Under the pieces are notes generated by a model, which had not been told where the DNA came from, made no database searches, and worked only from the letters and a program-made list of their open reading frames with translations. The translations under genes were made by a program, and so were the position numbers. Positions 45,963-59,400 of a stretch of 64,000 bases of DNA are shown here, piece after piece. Position 1 is the stretch's first letter; every line of letters begins with the position of its first letter. Source of the DNA: Brachypodium distachyon. Taxonomy: Eukaryota > Streptophyta > Magnoliopsida > Poales > Poaceae. The DNA is taken from assembly GCF_000005505.3 (NCBI RefSeq), contig NC_016132.3, positions 51,102,914 to 51,166,913 on the forward strand, in the 5' to 3' direction.

Positions 45963-48900
45963 ATGGCGGGAAGATACGACCGCAACCCCTTTGAGGAGGA
46001 CGACGTCAACCCCTTCGCGGTGAGTTGCTAGTTATAGTTGTAGTAGCTGGCTCGCACCTCGCAGCGGCAGTACCCTGCGCCGCACCTTGCCGCGCCGCGG
46101 TTCGTATAGTCTTCTATAAGTTGCGCCCTGGATAGCGTAGACGTCGAATTGGTTTGGATCGCCCTCGGGGTTAGGTGGTGATGGGTTTCTGGCTGTGACC
46201 CCTCGTTTGCTCCCTGCCCTGTTGGATGCTTGAATGGATCTGGCCGAGTTTCTGGTGCTAGGGCTAGTAGTTTAGGATCTGCAGCGAGGGGGATTCGATG
46301 GATAGATGCGTATATCATCTGCGTATTGGTGTTGGTTGGCATGGCAAGTGTTGGTTTCTCCAGTTTCTGTTACGGGTTTTTCGAGGGAGAAATTATGCTT
46401 AGACTGGAAATTGTCTCTTTGATTGGGATAACTTTGGAACTACGGTTTAGTTTGAACTATGCAGTTTATGTGTAAAACTCGTGAAAGTGAAATAGGCGAT
46501 TTGCTCTTGGAGTTCATTTGCAACATACAAGAAAATGGGATATCGAAACCTTTCGGTGAAGATCGTTGATAACTGAAGTATACTGAACATTTTCTTAGTA
46601 AAAAGGTAAAATTATTGAGTGTGATCATTGGTAGTCACAGTTTGGCGAGTATGCAGGTCTGCTGCTGGATGCCTTGTTTAAGAAAAGTTACATATTCTGT
46701 ACTGGCAGTTTGCATCTCCGTGCCAACCACCGTGGAGATATATATTTTTCTTCAACTATTGTTTGGTTGATTTTCCAAATATATCATGTTCTACAGGGGG
46801 GAAGTGTACCTCCTGCTTCTAATTCCCGGATGCCTCCTCTTCCTCATGAACCTGCTGGCTTCTATAATGATCGTGGTGCTACAGTGGACATACCTCTAGA
46901 TTCAACTAAGGTACCTGAGTTTCCTTTGAACTTGTTAGTATTCTGGGACTCTTATGCTTACCAAGATTTCTCTACTCAAGAAAATCATATTGTAACTAAG
47001 CTATTTCACTGCAGAACTTTCCTTCTTATTAAGTCTGTGACTGCAGTCATATGCTTTCTTTTCCATGAATTGAAAGGCCTTTGCAGAGTGCCATTGACAG
47101 TAGTGATGGTCATACTTTTTTTTTTTTAGTGATGGTCATGCTACTCTTTGTTAGGTACTATTGATGCCGAAATTGATGTCAGTTACTTCATTGTGTGATG
47201 TTGATTGCTTATGTGGTGCATATGTTATATGTAAATGTTAGGACCTAAAGCAAAAGGAGAAAGAACTGCAGTCGAAGGAGGCTGATCTTAACAAAAGGGA
47301 AAGAGTATGTGGCTTTTGCTTGAAACTTGGAATCTGAGCTTTACACACACATCTTATCTTATATGTCATATGTCATTTGAGTTATTTCTTTGTTCAACAT
47401 CACATGATTAAAATAATTTCTTTATGGATTCAAAAGTTGGTTCTTATGCATTCCGTGGTCAATTTCCCCTCTGCTGAAGTAAAAACTTAAGTTCTTCTGG
47501 ATGATATCTTGTGGAGCTCACAGATGTTATCAAATCATTGTGCTTAGATATAGCTGCACATATTCAAAAATAAAAATAAAAATCTATGTCCGTTACTTGT
47601 CCAAAGTTGTTGAAGTAGTAACCAACTAACCATGATGCTGTATGGAAACTGGCCAGCTCCATGGATAGATCAGATACCAAGTAGTCCTCACCACTCTAAC
47701 CGTTGACTAGATCATCTAAAGTGGATGTTTAGTTCGAATTGATGAGCAATCATGGGATCTCTATGACGATACATATAGGATTATGAGCTGAAGGATGATG
47801 GTGCTCATAGAAACTGGCTATTGTTATCAAAAGATTTTATCTAGCCATCTCATCATCATTAAATTCGGTTGAGAGAACTCTCAACACAATTTTACAATAT
47901 GCCGAATCAGGAGTTAGCAGAGTTATTTACTCAATCAGTAAAATCTTGCTCTGGCAATGTTTTCACATGATTGAAGTAGCCCAGATGTACTCACAAGCAT
48001 TGGCTCATATTTCTTCTTTAATGATTTTTATATTTATCCTTAATGCAGGAATTGAAAAGAAGGGAAGAAGCTGCAGCCAGAGGTATAATTCTTCCTGTAA
48101 CTGAGTAGTTTGTACTTTTGTATATTTCTAGCAATGATGGGTAAGAGTCCGACACAATGTTGGTCTCAAGTGGTTAATGTGGAAATTTATCAGGAAATTT
48201 CTTCTACTCCCTCCGATTGGTATTACTTGTCTCAAATTTGCCCAAATACGGATGTATCTATGTGTAAAAAGCGTCTATATACATGTAATATTTTGACAAG
48301 TAATTCTGGTTGGAGGGAGTAGTAAATTTCAATTTAGAGCTTGAATAATGTAGACAAAGGCTATTTAGCTAATATGGTACTAGCCCTTGCTGTTAAGACA
48401 CTCCAATTTTTTTGTTTTCTCTGCCTTTTGATGTCATACTATCTTCCTTTTCATTTGGCAGCTGGTATTGTCATTGAAAAGAAAAACTGGCCGCCATTTA
48501 TGCCCATCATTCATCATGACATTTCAAATGAGATACCGATCCATCTACAAAGGATGCAGTACCTTGCATTTTGTTCATTGCTGGGTAAGTATTGGTTCTT
48601 GTTTACATCCTTCCTTCCCTCTTGCTGGACAAAAACCCAATGCGAGGAGTAAAGTACCTGTATAAACCATCGTTTGCAGATATTTTTGTTCAAACATTTC
48701 AAACAGAATTCTGACTAAAGATCTCATGTTCACATGCTGCCGTGATAATGAACTAACACTAAATCAAGTGATTCACAGTTTCACACATTATCTCCCAGGG
48801 TGTGAATTTGTCAATGTCATATAAAATGTGGCATAGACTGAAGCGTATTTTGAAACGATTTTGATTTCAACAAACTTGTATGGTGTCAAATTTGAAATTC

Positions 48901-50785
48901 CATGGAAGAGTTTCTAAGAAATTTGCAACCCATGCTTTGTTGCCAAAAACAGTTCTTAGTAATTCAAGCTGCATAACTAAAGCGCAAACGTTCAGTGTGT
49001 ACTGTTCTTTAGGGTTGGGCTTGAACTTCCAAGCATCACAAGCAGATGCTACTAAATTGGGAGATGAGATGTAGTGATTATCATGCATCGGCACAGATTG
49101 CTCCACCTAGGTGCTAATTTGTGCAAACTTTGATGCCATTCAGGTTTGACAGTGTGTCTCTTTTGGAACGTCATTGCAACTGCAGCAGCATGGATTAAAG
49201 GGGCAGGTATGGCCGAGTAGTACTTTACTGTCTACAGCTTGTGCATCAGTTGCTATCTGCTCTAACACTTGAAACAAATCCTTTGGTTCCCATCAATAGG
49301 TGTTATGGTCTGGTTGCTAGCCATTATCTACTTCATCTCTGGTGTCCCTGGGGCCTATGTGTTATGGTACCGGCCGCTTTATAATGCGATGAGGTTGTGC
49401 ATATGCTTCTGCTTTTGATTTATGAAGTTGTGTCTTCTTACGTTTTGCACCTTATGCCACTGAGATGCATGTTATAGGACTGAAAGCGCTTTGAAGTTTG
49501 GATGGTTTTTTCTGTTGTACTCGGTAATGTCCTTGCCATATAATATTACTCTTTAAAATTAAAGGCTTCTCACATTAGTGCTGCATGTATTCCATTCACT
49601 TCTTGTAAAGTGGACTTCTTGCTAATATTCCATTTATTGCTAATGATCTTTCCCCTTCCAGATCCATATAATATTCTGCATCTGGTCAGCTGTGTCTCCC
49701 CCATTTCCCTTCAAAGGAAAATCATTTGCGTAAGTGTTGCATATATACCTACCATTTAAATTACTTCTGTTTGTGCCATGCTTAATTCTGGTAATAATTT
49801 GTTGCTAAGCAGCAAGTTGGGTACACTGGGTATATTATAAGCGAAGTTTGAGTGTTGTTACCCTTCATTAGTCTTGCCTGTCTTGGCATATACTTGTACA
49901 TTTACTGCTAAAAGGTACAACTAGTGAAGCCTTGGCCGTGCTGGACTGGTTTGTTACATTTTTCCAGAACTATCAGTTGGTGAAGCTATTTTTTAGGGTA
50001 GCGTACCTGCACCAATTCTATTGCTGCTCTAAACTGCTTATGTTAAAAACACTTAGGACTTGCTGTCTTTCAGGCTGCCCTTTCTCTATTCAAATCTCTT
50101 TTTCCATCTACAACTTATTCAAATTATGTAACTTTCTAAATTGTCTATTCTATTTTTTTCTGGTGCTACAGTGGATTTTTGCCGGCAATTGATGTCATAA
50201 GCAGCAATGTCATTGTTGGGGTAAGTTTTCACTCCTCAACTTATGGTTGGTCTAATTCAAGTAAATCTGACATGGTTCTCCTTATATCATCCCAAAATAC
50301 CCAAGTGTTGAGATATCAGTGTCCTTATATAAGGCAGAACCTGATATTTGCATTTTTAAAAGGATCGCAGTTTCGGTTATTAGGAACCAAGAATTCTTTA
50401 GGTTTTGCTTTTCTTGTATCATCCCAAAATACTCGAGCGCCTGGAACTTGGGCAGCTTGAGGTTGGTGAAGCAACTTCATTAATCAGCTTTCTTCATTTC
50501 TTGTGTTGTTGACTTGTTATTTGCATTGTCTGCACACTGTTTGCAGATATTTTACTTTGTAGGATTTGGGCTGTTCTGCCTCGAATCACTACTCAGCATT
50601 GTTGTAATCCAGGTGCGTTTATGCCTCAACCTTTTGCTGTTCATCTGTTTCCTTCCTCGAGATAGATTCTCATTCTTGACTGGTCGCTTGAAATGCAGCA
50701 AGTATACATGTACTTCCGTGGGAGTGGCAAGGCTTCACAGATGAGACAAGAAGCAGCGCGCGGTGCTATGAGATCAGCCTTTTGA
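45963..50785 (+). CDS. SCAMP: Secretory carrier-associated membrane protein
   Basis: Twelve exons join in phase: 45963-46019, 46797-46910, 47242-47304, 48049-48082, 48462-48584, 49144-49206, 49300-49393, 49478-49523, 49662-49729, 50172-50220, 50547-50612 and 50699-50785. This gives 287 residues, the usual plant SCAMP length. The cytosolic N-terminus has NPF motifs (NPFEEDD, NPFA) that bind EH-domain proteins in endocytosis. A charged coiled coil follows at about residues 58-90 ([14 protein letters not shown]). Four membrane segments lie at about 120-147, 153-173, 190-212 and 237-259. The conserved cytosolic loop is [14 protein letters not shown], and the short tail ends in MRSAF. SCAMPs cycle among the trans-Golgi network, plasma membrane and cell plate. 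The gene follows KTN80 by about 1 kb and has its own GC-rich leader. Confidence 0.95.
48207..48319. mobile_element. Stowaway-type MITE in SCAMP intron 4
   Basis: A 113-bp element from CTCCCTCCG to TTGGAGGGAG with flanking TA. It is the same length as the element at 2583-2695 and closely similar to it in the opposite orientation. Confidence 0.9.
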
Positions 50786-51286
50786 TGGAGCGTCCTGGTT
50801 GAATGGAAGAGAATAGGATTTGCCAATCCGTCATGGCGTCTTGTACATCCCTACACATATCTGTGCATCGCTGAGAAAAATTATAGCTAAGATATTCTTG
50901 CCTTAATGTAATATATACCAGTCTTTTATGGATGGATATCTCGACGGTGTTCCCTGCTTCATTTCTTACCTAGGTCCAGATGTGCTTATAGGTAGCTTAA
51001 TCTTTTGGGAATACACCGGCCTACCTGATATGTATTTTTAGCAACTTCCAAGATCACTTTCTGACGAGCTTGATTGTTTATTTTTGTGCAATACCACTAT
51101 GGTTAATGTATGTGAGATTGCTGCATGCAGGACGGTGCAAATACTAGTTTATTATCCCCATGCAAAGCTGAAGAACCTTATTGCATCACACTACCTAGTC
51201 CATTGTAACCAAAAGCTTGAATTAGGAAGGAAAAAAAATCTAACTCCCGAGTAAGCTGAGATTTCATTCTTTGGCTCGCGGCAGGC
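50786..51286. other. Convergent 3' region between SCAMP and the NPH3-type gene
   Basis: Only 501 bp separate the two stop codons. The SCAMP side includes AATGTAATATATA-like sequence near 50908, a candidate polyadenylation region. No further gene fits here, and the two 3' untranslated regions may approach or overlap each other. Confidence 0.6.
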
Positions 51287-53910
51287 TTATTTGCCTCTCA
51301 TGGCAGGGTGCGTTTGCTGCACCTTTGCCCCGAAACCGCACTTCCTGGTGAGGATGTTCCACGACCTCCTGGGCTTCCCGAGCCGGCGGATCTCCTGCCT
51401 CATGATCATGCACTCCTTCTCCAGCTCCGACACCCGTGCCTTGACGTCGCTCATGGCCTCGCTCCCCTTCCCCTCGGACGCAACGGGATCGGCCTGGCCG
51501 CTTTCAGCAACACTGCCACCCTTGGGGACGATGGCGACGGCATTGTTGCCCGGGTGTTGCGGGTGCGCGCCGGCGCCGCCGTCGTTGTCTGCCACGAAGA
51601 ACCAGCCGGCGATGGACGTGCGGAGGCGGAGCTGCTCGAAGAAGAGCACCTGCACCACCACCCGCAGCGGCAGCCTCTCGTTCTGCGCCGCGTGCGTGCA
51701 CGCCTCCAGCGACAGCTTCTGGCAGTTCATCAGCCTGCACAGCTGCTCCCGCTCCGACTCCGACAGCCACGCGTGCGACTGCAATCCCAAAAATACACAG
51801 TCATCTACCTGCGCGCAATCGATCGAATGGAGTACTGCAAACACAATGAAATGTCACCTTGAGGTATATGTCCATGGCGCGGTAGATGCCGTCGTCCACA
51901 GTCCGCGCATAGTCGGGCACCACGGCGGCGAGCGCCTGGAACTTGGGCAGCTTGAGGTTGGTGTCCGGCGCCACCTCCGCGAGGTACCCGTCCATGAGCT
52001 TGGCCACCATGGCGATGGGCGACTGCGTGGACGGCGTGCAGGCCTGGGGCACCCCAAGCAGGCTGCCTTCCTCCGCCAGCGCCGGCGTCGTGTACCCGGT
52101 CCCGACCCCGTCCGTGGACGACATGAAGTAGTCCAGGATCCTCTGCACGCAGTCGATGTCGTACAGCGTGTCCACGGTGTACCCGAGGTTGGGCACCAGC
52201 AGGTCGTCGAGGCTGGCGTCCTCCAGCTGCGCGCCGATCCGCCGTTCCAGGTTCTCCCGGCACAGCGGGGACGCGTGGAGGAGCATCGCCGTGCGGAGCA
52301 AGCCCAGCAGGAACCTGGTGGACGCCACGCCCTTTCTGGCCGGCAGCAGCGCCACGATCTCCTCCAGGAACTGCCTCTGCTCGCCCTCGGACAAGCCGTT
52401 GGCGCCGGCAGCGCGCGGGGTGGTGATGCTGATGCATTCTTCGGCGGCGGCGGCGGCGTTGCTGAAGCCGCTGCTGGTGTTGGGCCTGAGGCCCGGGAGG
52501 AACCGGCTCGCGTAGAACATGATGGCGCCGGCGATGCTCTCGGGCCGCATGCTCTTGGCCTCCATGGCCTGGATGAGCCGCTTGAACATGGGCAGGCTGA
52601 GGAACGAGACGTCCTCGTACCACCAGTCCACGGAGTTCCCCGCCGAGGCTGCGCGCGGCGTGTGGTCTCCGGAGCCGATGCCGTTCCAGAGCGCGGGGTC
52701 GACCCTGCCGCAGTCGAGGCTGGCGCTCTTCTTGGGCGCCCAGGCGCAGGCGGAAGCCGATGCGGCGCTGGCGTCGGTGGCGCAGGCCTTGGTGGCGAGC
52801 GCCGTGATGCAGCGGGACGCGATGCGGAGGTCCTCGGCGGCCGGGAGCACGGCGCCCTCGCAGGTCTCGAGCGCCCTGATGGCGTCCTTCCAGCTGGCGA
52901 GCACGTCGCGGGACAGGAAGGATTCGGCCTGCGCGATCAGGTTCCCCTCCGCGTAGTCCTCCGTCATGCCCAGGTACTCGGCGGCGCACCGGAGGCACAC
53001 CACGTTCTGCGCGCTCAGCTCGATCTTCACGTCGTAGCAGAACCGGGCGGCCAGCTCGAACGCCTTGGCGCCGCCCGGGATGTCGTCCAGCTGCAGGGTG
53101 CACATTCCGGCGACCCCGGCGCCGTCCGACAGGGGATGATACTCGCTGATCAGCCGCTGCAGCACGCCGCTCCGGCTCAGCAGAGGGAACTGCGTGCATA
53201 TGCTCCCAACAAGTTAGTACTACCCGGCCAGCAAGGAACGATCGATGCACGGATGCAGTAACATTAGCGCCAAGATACAGCGGCTAACCTTGTGGAGGTA
53301 GAAGGAAACCTCTCCCACTTCGACCACAACATCACTCTCGAGCTCCGTCATGCATCTCCTGGGGAAAAGTTACAAAAAGACAAGCATGTAAACATCTGAT
53401 GAAATAATCTATCTGATCATAAATACATGTCATTTTAGTCATCACGACAGTCTCTAAGACGCAACTTTTACCATTCAGAAAGTTATAGATTTAATTACTC
53501 CGTATTATATATGAAAAGGCATAAAAAATGTATTTTTTTGCAAATGACGAATCTTAATACAGTATATTTTTGCACATTTCAAAATAAAGCTAAAGAAGTA
53601 TGATTGTGATTTCTAGGATCTCACGTATTTTACGAACAGAGGTTATGCAATATGCACGAGTGCTCGATCATGATTTTGAACATAGTAGAGCCAACAGGTA
53701 TACAGATGTCGGCGTGATTATGACGTGTGAGAATTTCTTCAGAAAGTGGACATGTTCAACGAATGACAAGGGAAATAAATGGAATCGACAGATCTTTCAG
53801 AAAGATTCAAATGTAAACATTCCAGAAAAGGAAACGAGGAACGGAGATAACCATGTGAGGCCTTCAAGGACGAAGATCTCCGGCTTGGAACCCAGCTTCA
53901 TGGTCGCCAT
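51287..53910 (-). CDS. NPH3/RPT2-type BTB-NPH3 domain protein
   Basis: Four exons on the minus strand (53910-53852, 53358-53289, 53189-51858 and 51778-51287) join in phase to give 650 residues. The start [11 protein letters not shown] is the N-terminus style of the At1g30440/At5g03250-like clade. A BTB/POZ domain covers about residues 28-125 ([20 protein letters not shown]). The NPH3 domain begins at [19 protein letters not shown] and runs through [28 protein letters not shown] and [21 protein letters not shown] coiled coil lies near 585-610 ([15 protein letters not shown]). Family members act as adaptors for CULLIN3 ubiquitin ligases and in phototropin or PIN-auxin signalling at the plasma membrane. 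Which member this is cannot be settled here. Exon 3 is very GC-rich, producing long antisense frames. Confidence 0.93.
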
Positions 53911-54272
53911 TATATGATGATCCCTTTTCTTCTCCCCACGATTATTCTATCCGGTCGATCTATACGTCTCTCTGAATGAACAAGGCTGAGCAGTCTCTCT
54001 TTACTCTCTGATTCTTAAGTTTTTTCTTTCGGAAAACGGAAGCCGAGTGAAGGGAGCGAGCAAAGATTTATTAGCAGAGGAGAGATGGCGGTTGCTGTGC
54101 TCGCGGAATAGCTGAGGTGGCGCGCAGGCAAAAGGTGCGAGAACGAACGGGAGAGATTGGACGAAGCAGTCCAAAGGTTGGCCCTGGTCCAAAGGAGATA
54201 TCTGCGGGGCCCTAGTAACCTTTCATCCTCCAGACTGCACAGTTTCCGTGTGGAGAAAAAAAAAGAATATAC
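53911..54272. promoter_or_regulatory. Leader and promoter region of the NPH3-type gene
   Basis: Sequence upstream of the minus-strand ATG at 53910 contains pyrimidine-rich leader-like tracts. No certain TATA box was identified. A SINE at 54280 limits the proximal promoter to about 360 bp. Confidence 0.4.
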
Positions 54273-54279
54273 TAGCTGA

Positions 54280-54566
54280 TTTTTTTTAACACAGTACATA
54301 CGCAGAAGATCGCAACGCGCGCATATACTCACCCCTATGAGCACATTCGAAAAACTGAGCCGGCAGTTCTTAAGAGATTGACGAAGTCATCGCCGACGTC
54401 TCGCTATTGACGAGTACGTCACCTACCACTGAAAAAATAGCGCCGGTTAAATCCTGAAATAATTCAGGAAAATGAAAATGTGACACCCATGTCAAGTTTA
54501 GAACTTGAACCTGGATGGGCTGGTTCCACCACAAGGAACCAGATCACCTGAGCTAAACTCAGTTCA
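54280..54566 (-). mobile_element. tRNA-type SINE, copy 2
   Basis: The same family as 31538-31845: a leading T-run, 'aacacagtacatacgca', CACCCCTATGAGCAC and 'gactgagccgg'-like words are shared. The minus-strand 5' part has box B-like AGTTCTAAACTT/GGTTCAAGTTC sequence. The short duplication TAGCTGA flanks it (54273-54279 and 54567-54573). It lies upstream of the NPH3-type gene. Confidence 0.8.
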
Positions 54567-54573
54567 TAGCTGA

Positions 54574-56487
54574 ATTTTTTTTCAATGCAACGGGGCCTTC
54601 TTGATCAGAGTCACCCCTGTATAAACTTATCTGAAAGTAAGCCAAAGAGATTAATACAACTGCTGGTGATCTAATATATTTTCTTAGAATTTTGCCCTTA
54701 TTTCACAATAGCTTCATATTTAAATTTTCTTACTTAACTTTCACTTCCGTTTCATGCAAAGTGAAACCTCAATGAATTTGTATGAAAGCCCTCCTCGAAA
54801 AAAATGTATGAAACCCTGATTATTTTTTAACAAAATTCGATTAAATTCGTAAAGAAAAAATTTCTTTTGTGAAACTACAATGCAATCCCAACGAGACAAT
54901 AATTAAATGAAATAAGGTTGTTTTTGGTTCGTTCCACGTAAAACTTTTTTTCCTGGCAGCCACAATTTACCTATATAATAATTAGTGGCAAAGTAAACTA
55001 CATGTCTAGCCCTTTTTTTCAAGGAGGACACGCCTTTGGTCTCTGCATCCATCGATGCACACATCATTATATTATTGAAAAAATAAAATCGTTTAAATCA
55101 CACTTGTTACGGATGCGTGGCCTGAGTTGCTGGCTTGTTTTGTTGTCTCGTTAGTTACACTCAAGATGCTCTGATGCTGTACTGGTAACCTGGTAGACGG
55201 TTTGACGAACTGGCGATTCCTCTCCGTCGCGGCAAAAGAAGCGACCAATTAACGCCATGCAACACCACAGCTATTGCCATGCATCTCCTGCCGCCGTGAA
55301 ATGCTCGCTTACACCTGGCCAGCCAGATGTCTCAGATCGATCTACATTCCAGGGAGATTGTGCATGTTGATTATTCGTCCGTCGGCATGCGATGATCCAT
55401 TGATCCATGCGTGCAAGTGCTGTGTGCATGCATCACATGATGACATGGTAATTTGGAGCAGTACATTGCTACATTTGCGAATGCGGTAATGGGAGAGTGC
55501 AACGGGAAATGTTCCTAGTGGCTAGTACCTCAGTAAAGAGACGAAGTCAAAAAACAACAACTAAAAATAGCCTTTTATTCCAGGCGTAGAGGAGGCGAGC
55601 CTTTTCTCGGTCTCGGCTGCAAAGCGTGTCAGCCTCAGCTCGCGCTGCGTAGGGGCATAGCTAAGCCAGGCAGCATGCACTAGACTGGCCCTCTATCTCC
55701 GTCAGTTTCGTCGCCTTACCTGGTACGCGAATCTCTTCGCTGGATCCACCGTGCGTGCGTGCCCCTGTCAAGTTGGTTCCAGCCCTTTCACGATTTCACC
55801 ACCGCGTAGTCCCCACTGCTCCTCGAAAACGGGCAAACCTCCACAGTCCACACCAACTGGCATCACAGCAGGCCGCGTATCAAAGTGTCACGCCACTGCT
55901 CCTGTAGTACTACCAGGCAGGCGGCTTGTCGTCTCTCAAATCACCCATGAGGCGCACGGGCAGGCGCAGCGCACTGTGTTTGCTGCTCGCGGCGGGGCGC
56001 CAGCACGGGCACAACACGAGGGGCTCGGCAACTGCAGATTCTCAGGCACTGTGCTTGACGCCAGCGCCGCGGGCCGCGGCTGCTCGACTCCTATCCCATG
56101 CCAGAAAGCAGGTATGCATGCAATCCATGCGTCTCAGCAAGAGCACCAAAAAGAACAGATTAATGCTGAACGAAAACCACAGGTAATTAGCTCCGACATT
56201 GTAAGACTGCATTCCAATGTAACGGTTGGCAGATTATACTATGTAGCTAAAACGGCTCCCCATGCAGTTTTATGGAAATGGAAGCCAGCAGTCATGGACC
56301 AAAAGAACAATGTTTCATAATAACATGCCCTAGGTGATGCCGAATAAGCTGGGTAACCAAGAGCCTCCCCATTAGGATTGCTCTGTTGAATGGAATGAAT
56401 GGTTGGCTGGTGATATCAGATGAATTGAACGAATGAGGTTGGCAGGTGACATCGGATGAATGGAACGAATGGTTCGCCCACATCATC
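54574..56487. other. Intergenic stretch between the NPH3-type and ULTRAPETALA genes
   Basis: AT-rich to about 55100, then mixed. A plus-strand open frame at 55751-56320 has no recognised domain and is judged non-coding. From about 56385 to 56470 a degenerate unit ('ggttgg-aggtgacatc-gatgaat-gaacgaat') repeats twice, probably in the 3' untranslated region of the ULTRAPETALA gene. Confidence 0.45.
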
Positions 56488-59400
56488 CTACTGCAAGTTG
56501 CGGTAGAAGTCGAGGCAGGTCTGGCATCCGCAGTCGGTGAAGCGGCAGATCTCGCATCCGAAGCAGACACACTTCACGCAACCATTGCAGGATGCGTTGC
56601 GAGAGCAGCCCTTCAGCTCCATGCGGGTCGCTCGCTCCTCGTCGTCATCACAGGTGATCCTGGAAGCAAAATGAGCGGACACAAGGTTAGCTGACACTAT
56701 AACACTGCGAATTGTAACCAGATAAACAACCAACCACTCAAGGTAGAAACCCGAAGATTGGAATACAATTAACTGAGAAAAAAACAGTACAAGTAAAATC
56801 AAGATGGTAGAAACCAAAGCAAAAACCTACTCCCAAAGCATGTACATGCCAGCCAGTTTCAACTCTAAAAGTATTGGATATTTGGATTTATGTTGACTAT
56901 TCAGCACTCGTGTTTTTCACATTGCCAGCGGTACCACAGTGCCACTAATATTTATTGATACATATCAGTTGCTCTATCAAAAATAAATGTATAACACAAA
57001 ACTAGCAGCTATAAGAATGACTGGATAACCCCAATCAGAAAATATTAGTTGGTAATCTACACAGTACAATGGTACAATATATGCAAAGAACATAGAAACA
57101 ATGAAGTTGACGTACAAGTTGTAGCCGTCGTTATCCAGCGAATATCAGTTCATTTTAACAATATGGCATATCCACATTAGAATATCAAACGAAAGAAAAA
57201 ATGGCTTTAACACTTCCAGTGAATATCCGTACATTTTAGCAATATGTCATATCCACATTAGAATATCAAACAAAAGAAAAAGTGACTTTAACACTTCGAG
57301 TGAATATCAGTACATTTTAACAGTATGTCATATCCACATTAGAATATCAAACAAAAGAAAAATGACTTTTAACACTACTGCATATCAGCACAGAAACAAT
57401 GAAATGATGTTGCAATGTCAAACAAATGAAAATTCCCCGGTAGAATATCAGTACTTCGTGGATATGCCATACTGATATTCTACTAGGGATTTTTCACGAA
57501 CTAGACTATTAATTAACATAAGTAGTTGCAACACATACCTATTAGTTGTCAAATCTGCACATGTCCAGTTATGTTTTGCAACACAGTCATGGTAAATACG
57601 ACACTCTTCTTTGGATCGGAGACGAAATCTCCTCTGCTTGCCACATCTTGTACAGCGGATAAACTCATCACGGTGGAACTGACGTCCATTACGACTTCCT
57701 TTGGCAGATTTGTGCGACAGGTCATAGTACTTGAGCAGAGCTGTCTTTCTGAGCGGAACCTTTTCTCCTTCAACCATGACCCACACGGTGTTCCTCCACT
57801 TTCCTGCAGTCTCCCTTGCAGAGTGCCTCTCAAATGCCAAAGGAGTCAACTTTTCTGAAATTTCAATTTGTATACTTTAAAAAGTTATAAGACTTAAATG
57901 ACAATCAACCTAACTAATTATGTTATCAGAAGTAGGGTATCATGTAAGTGATATTCTGACAAGAAAAATTGCAGCAGACACAAGAGTAATATGTTAACAA
58001 AGTAGTGCCTAATATTAATTAGAATTAGAATAACAAGTTAAGCTGTGCAACAGTTTCGCCAGAAGGGAGGTTGTGGAATAGAACAAACAGTAAAAACAAG
58101 TCAGTAATGAAATGCTCTATAAAAAGGTCTCTAAAAAACATGAACTTTTGTACTTATCATCGTTTGTGATGTCACTGCAGCAAAGGTAAAGCCTAACACT
58201 ACCTAATTGGATGGGTGCTGTTTTTAGCAAAGAGCACCCCGTTGTTTCTACAAGATCAATACACATCTTACTGAAGGCCGTCTTTTTATTTCCACAAGGA
58301 ACTGCATATTCTGCATGCAGAGCCTTTCACATTTGTTACTCACACTTTTATGTAGATTTATAAATGAATCCTTGAAAATTGGAATGTACATTTGTAAATC
58401 ATCAGCATATAGCAGGTCGTAAGTGATGCTACCTTTTTTCTTCCCTTGCTATTTAACACAGTTCTGCCATAAAAATATTAAGAACCAGCAAGTTAGATCA
58501 AATAAGAACTCTTCTTTGATGAAAGCATGACAAATGATTGTTTAACACGTTGAATTATTGTAGGAACATTTTGAGTGCAAGACAAAAAAAAACTCCGTAT
58601 GCAGGCTGAACTCATGAATATACAGGCAACACAAGATGATCTAGTGTAGAGTATAGTAAAACCCTAAGTAATAGCACAACCATAGTCTACTATGGTCCGT
58701 ACGGATAAACTGAAATAGACATTGCATATGGAATCAAAAGGTAGATATCGTCAAGATCTGTCAGAAATAAAATTTATAACGATCAGGCACCAACATAGAA
58801 CAGAGACATAAGTAAGGTTCTCACCCCCACGTTTGTAAACACCGGCATCCGATGTTAGAACCAAGGCATGTGTCAGTTCCACTAATAGAAATAGAACAAA
58901 ACCATATGCAACTCCAAGCCAAAACAATGGCGTAACCAGCGCCCATTCTAACTACTGTTGATACATGCATAAGAAAGACCTCAAAATAAACATAGACAGT
59001 GACTATGTATTGTCTGAATGGTGAGGAGTGGAAGTGAATAGAGAGGCAATTCGATCATCACCAGCATGCAGAGAGGGTACGACACATACTACGTGTGTTC
59101 GGTAGTACCACGGAAGAAATGCTTCCATGTACATGTACTAGAGGCAGGCTGTGCAGAGACATCAACATGAAAGTTCACATTAACCGAACAAATTAATGAT
59201 AGCGACCCAAACTTGGTAGAGATTGATAATATGAGCCAAAGCAACTATGCATGGGCTGCAGCACGGTACCAAGTAGTACTAGAAGGCAGGCAACGACAGG
59301 CACAAGAAGCGGTGAGGCGTATGTATTAACCATTTAACCGGCATTGCATGCAGATCAACTTATGTGAGTAACACACCATAACCAAAAGACCAAACAACAT

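Noticed and set aside
51291..53261. A 656-codon plus-strand open frame
   Set aside because: It is antisense to the GC-rich exon 3 of the NPH3-type gene; the minus strand shows clear BTB-NPH3 motifs and spliced structure, and the plus frame has no domain.
55751..56320. 189-codon plus-strand frame
   Set aside because: No recognisable domain and no conserved-looking features; it lies in the intergenic region downstream of the ULTRAPETALA gene.
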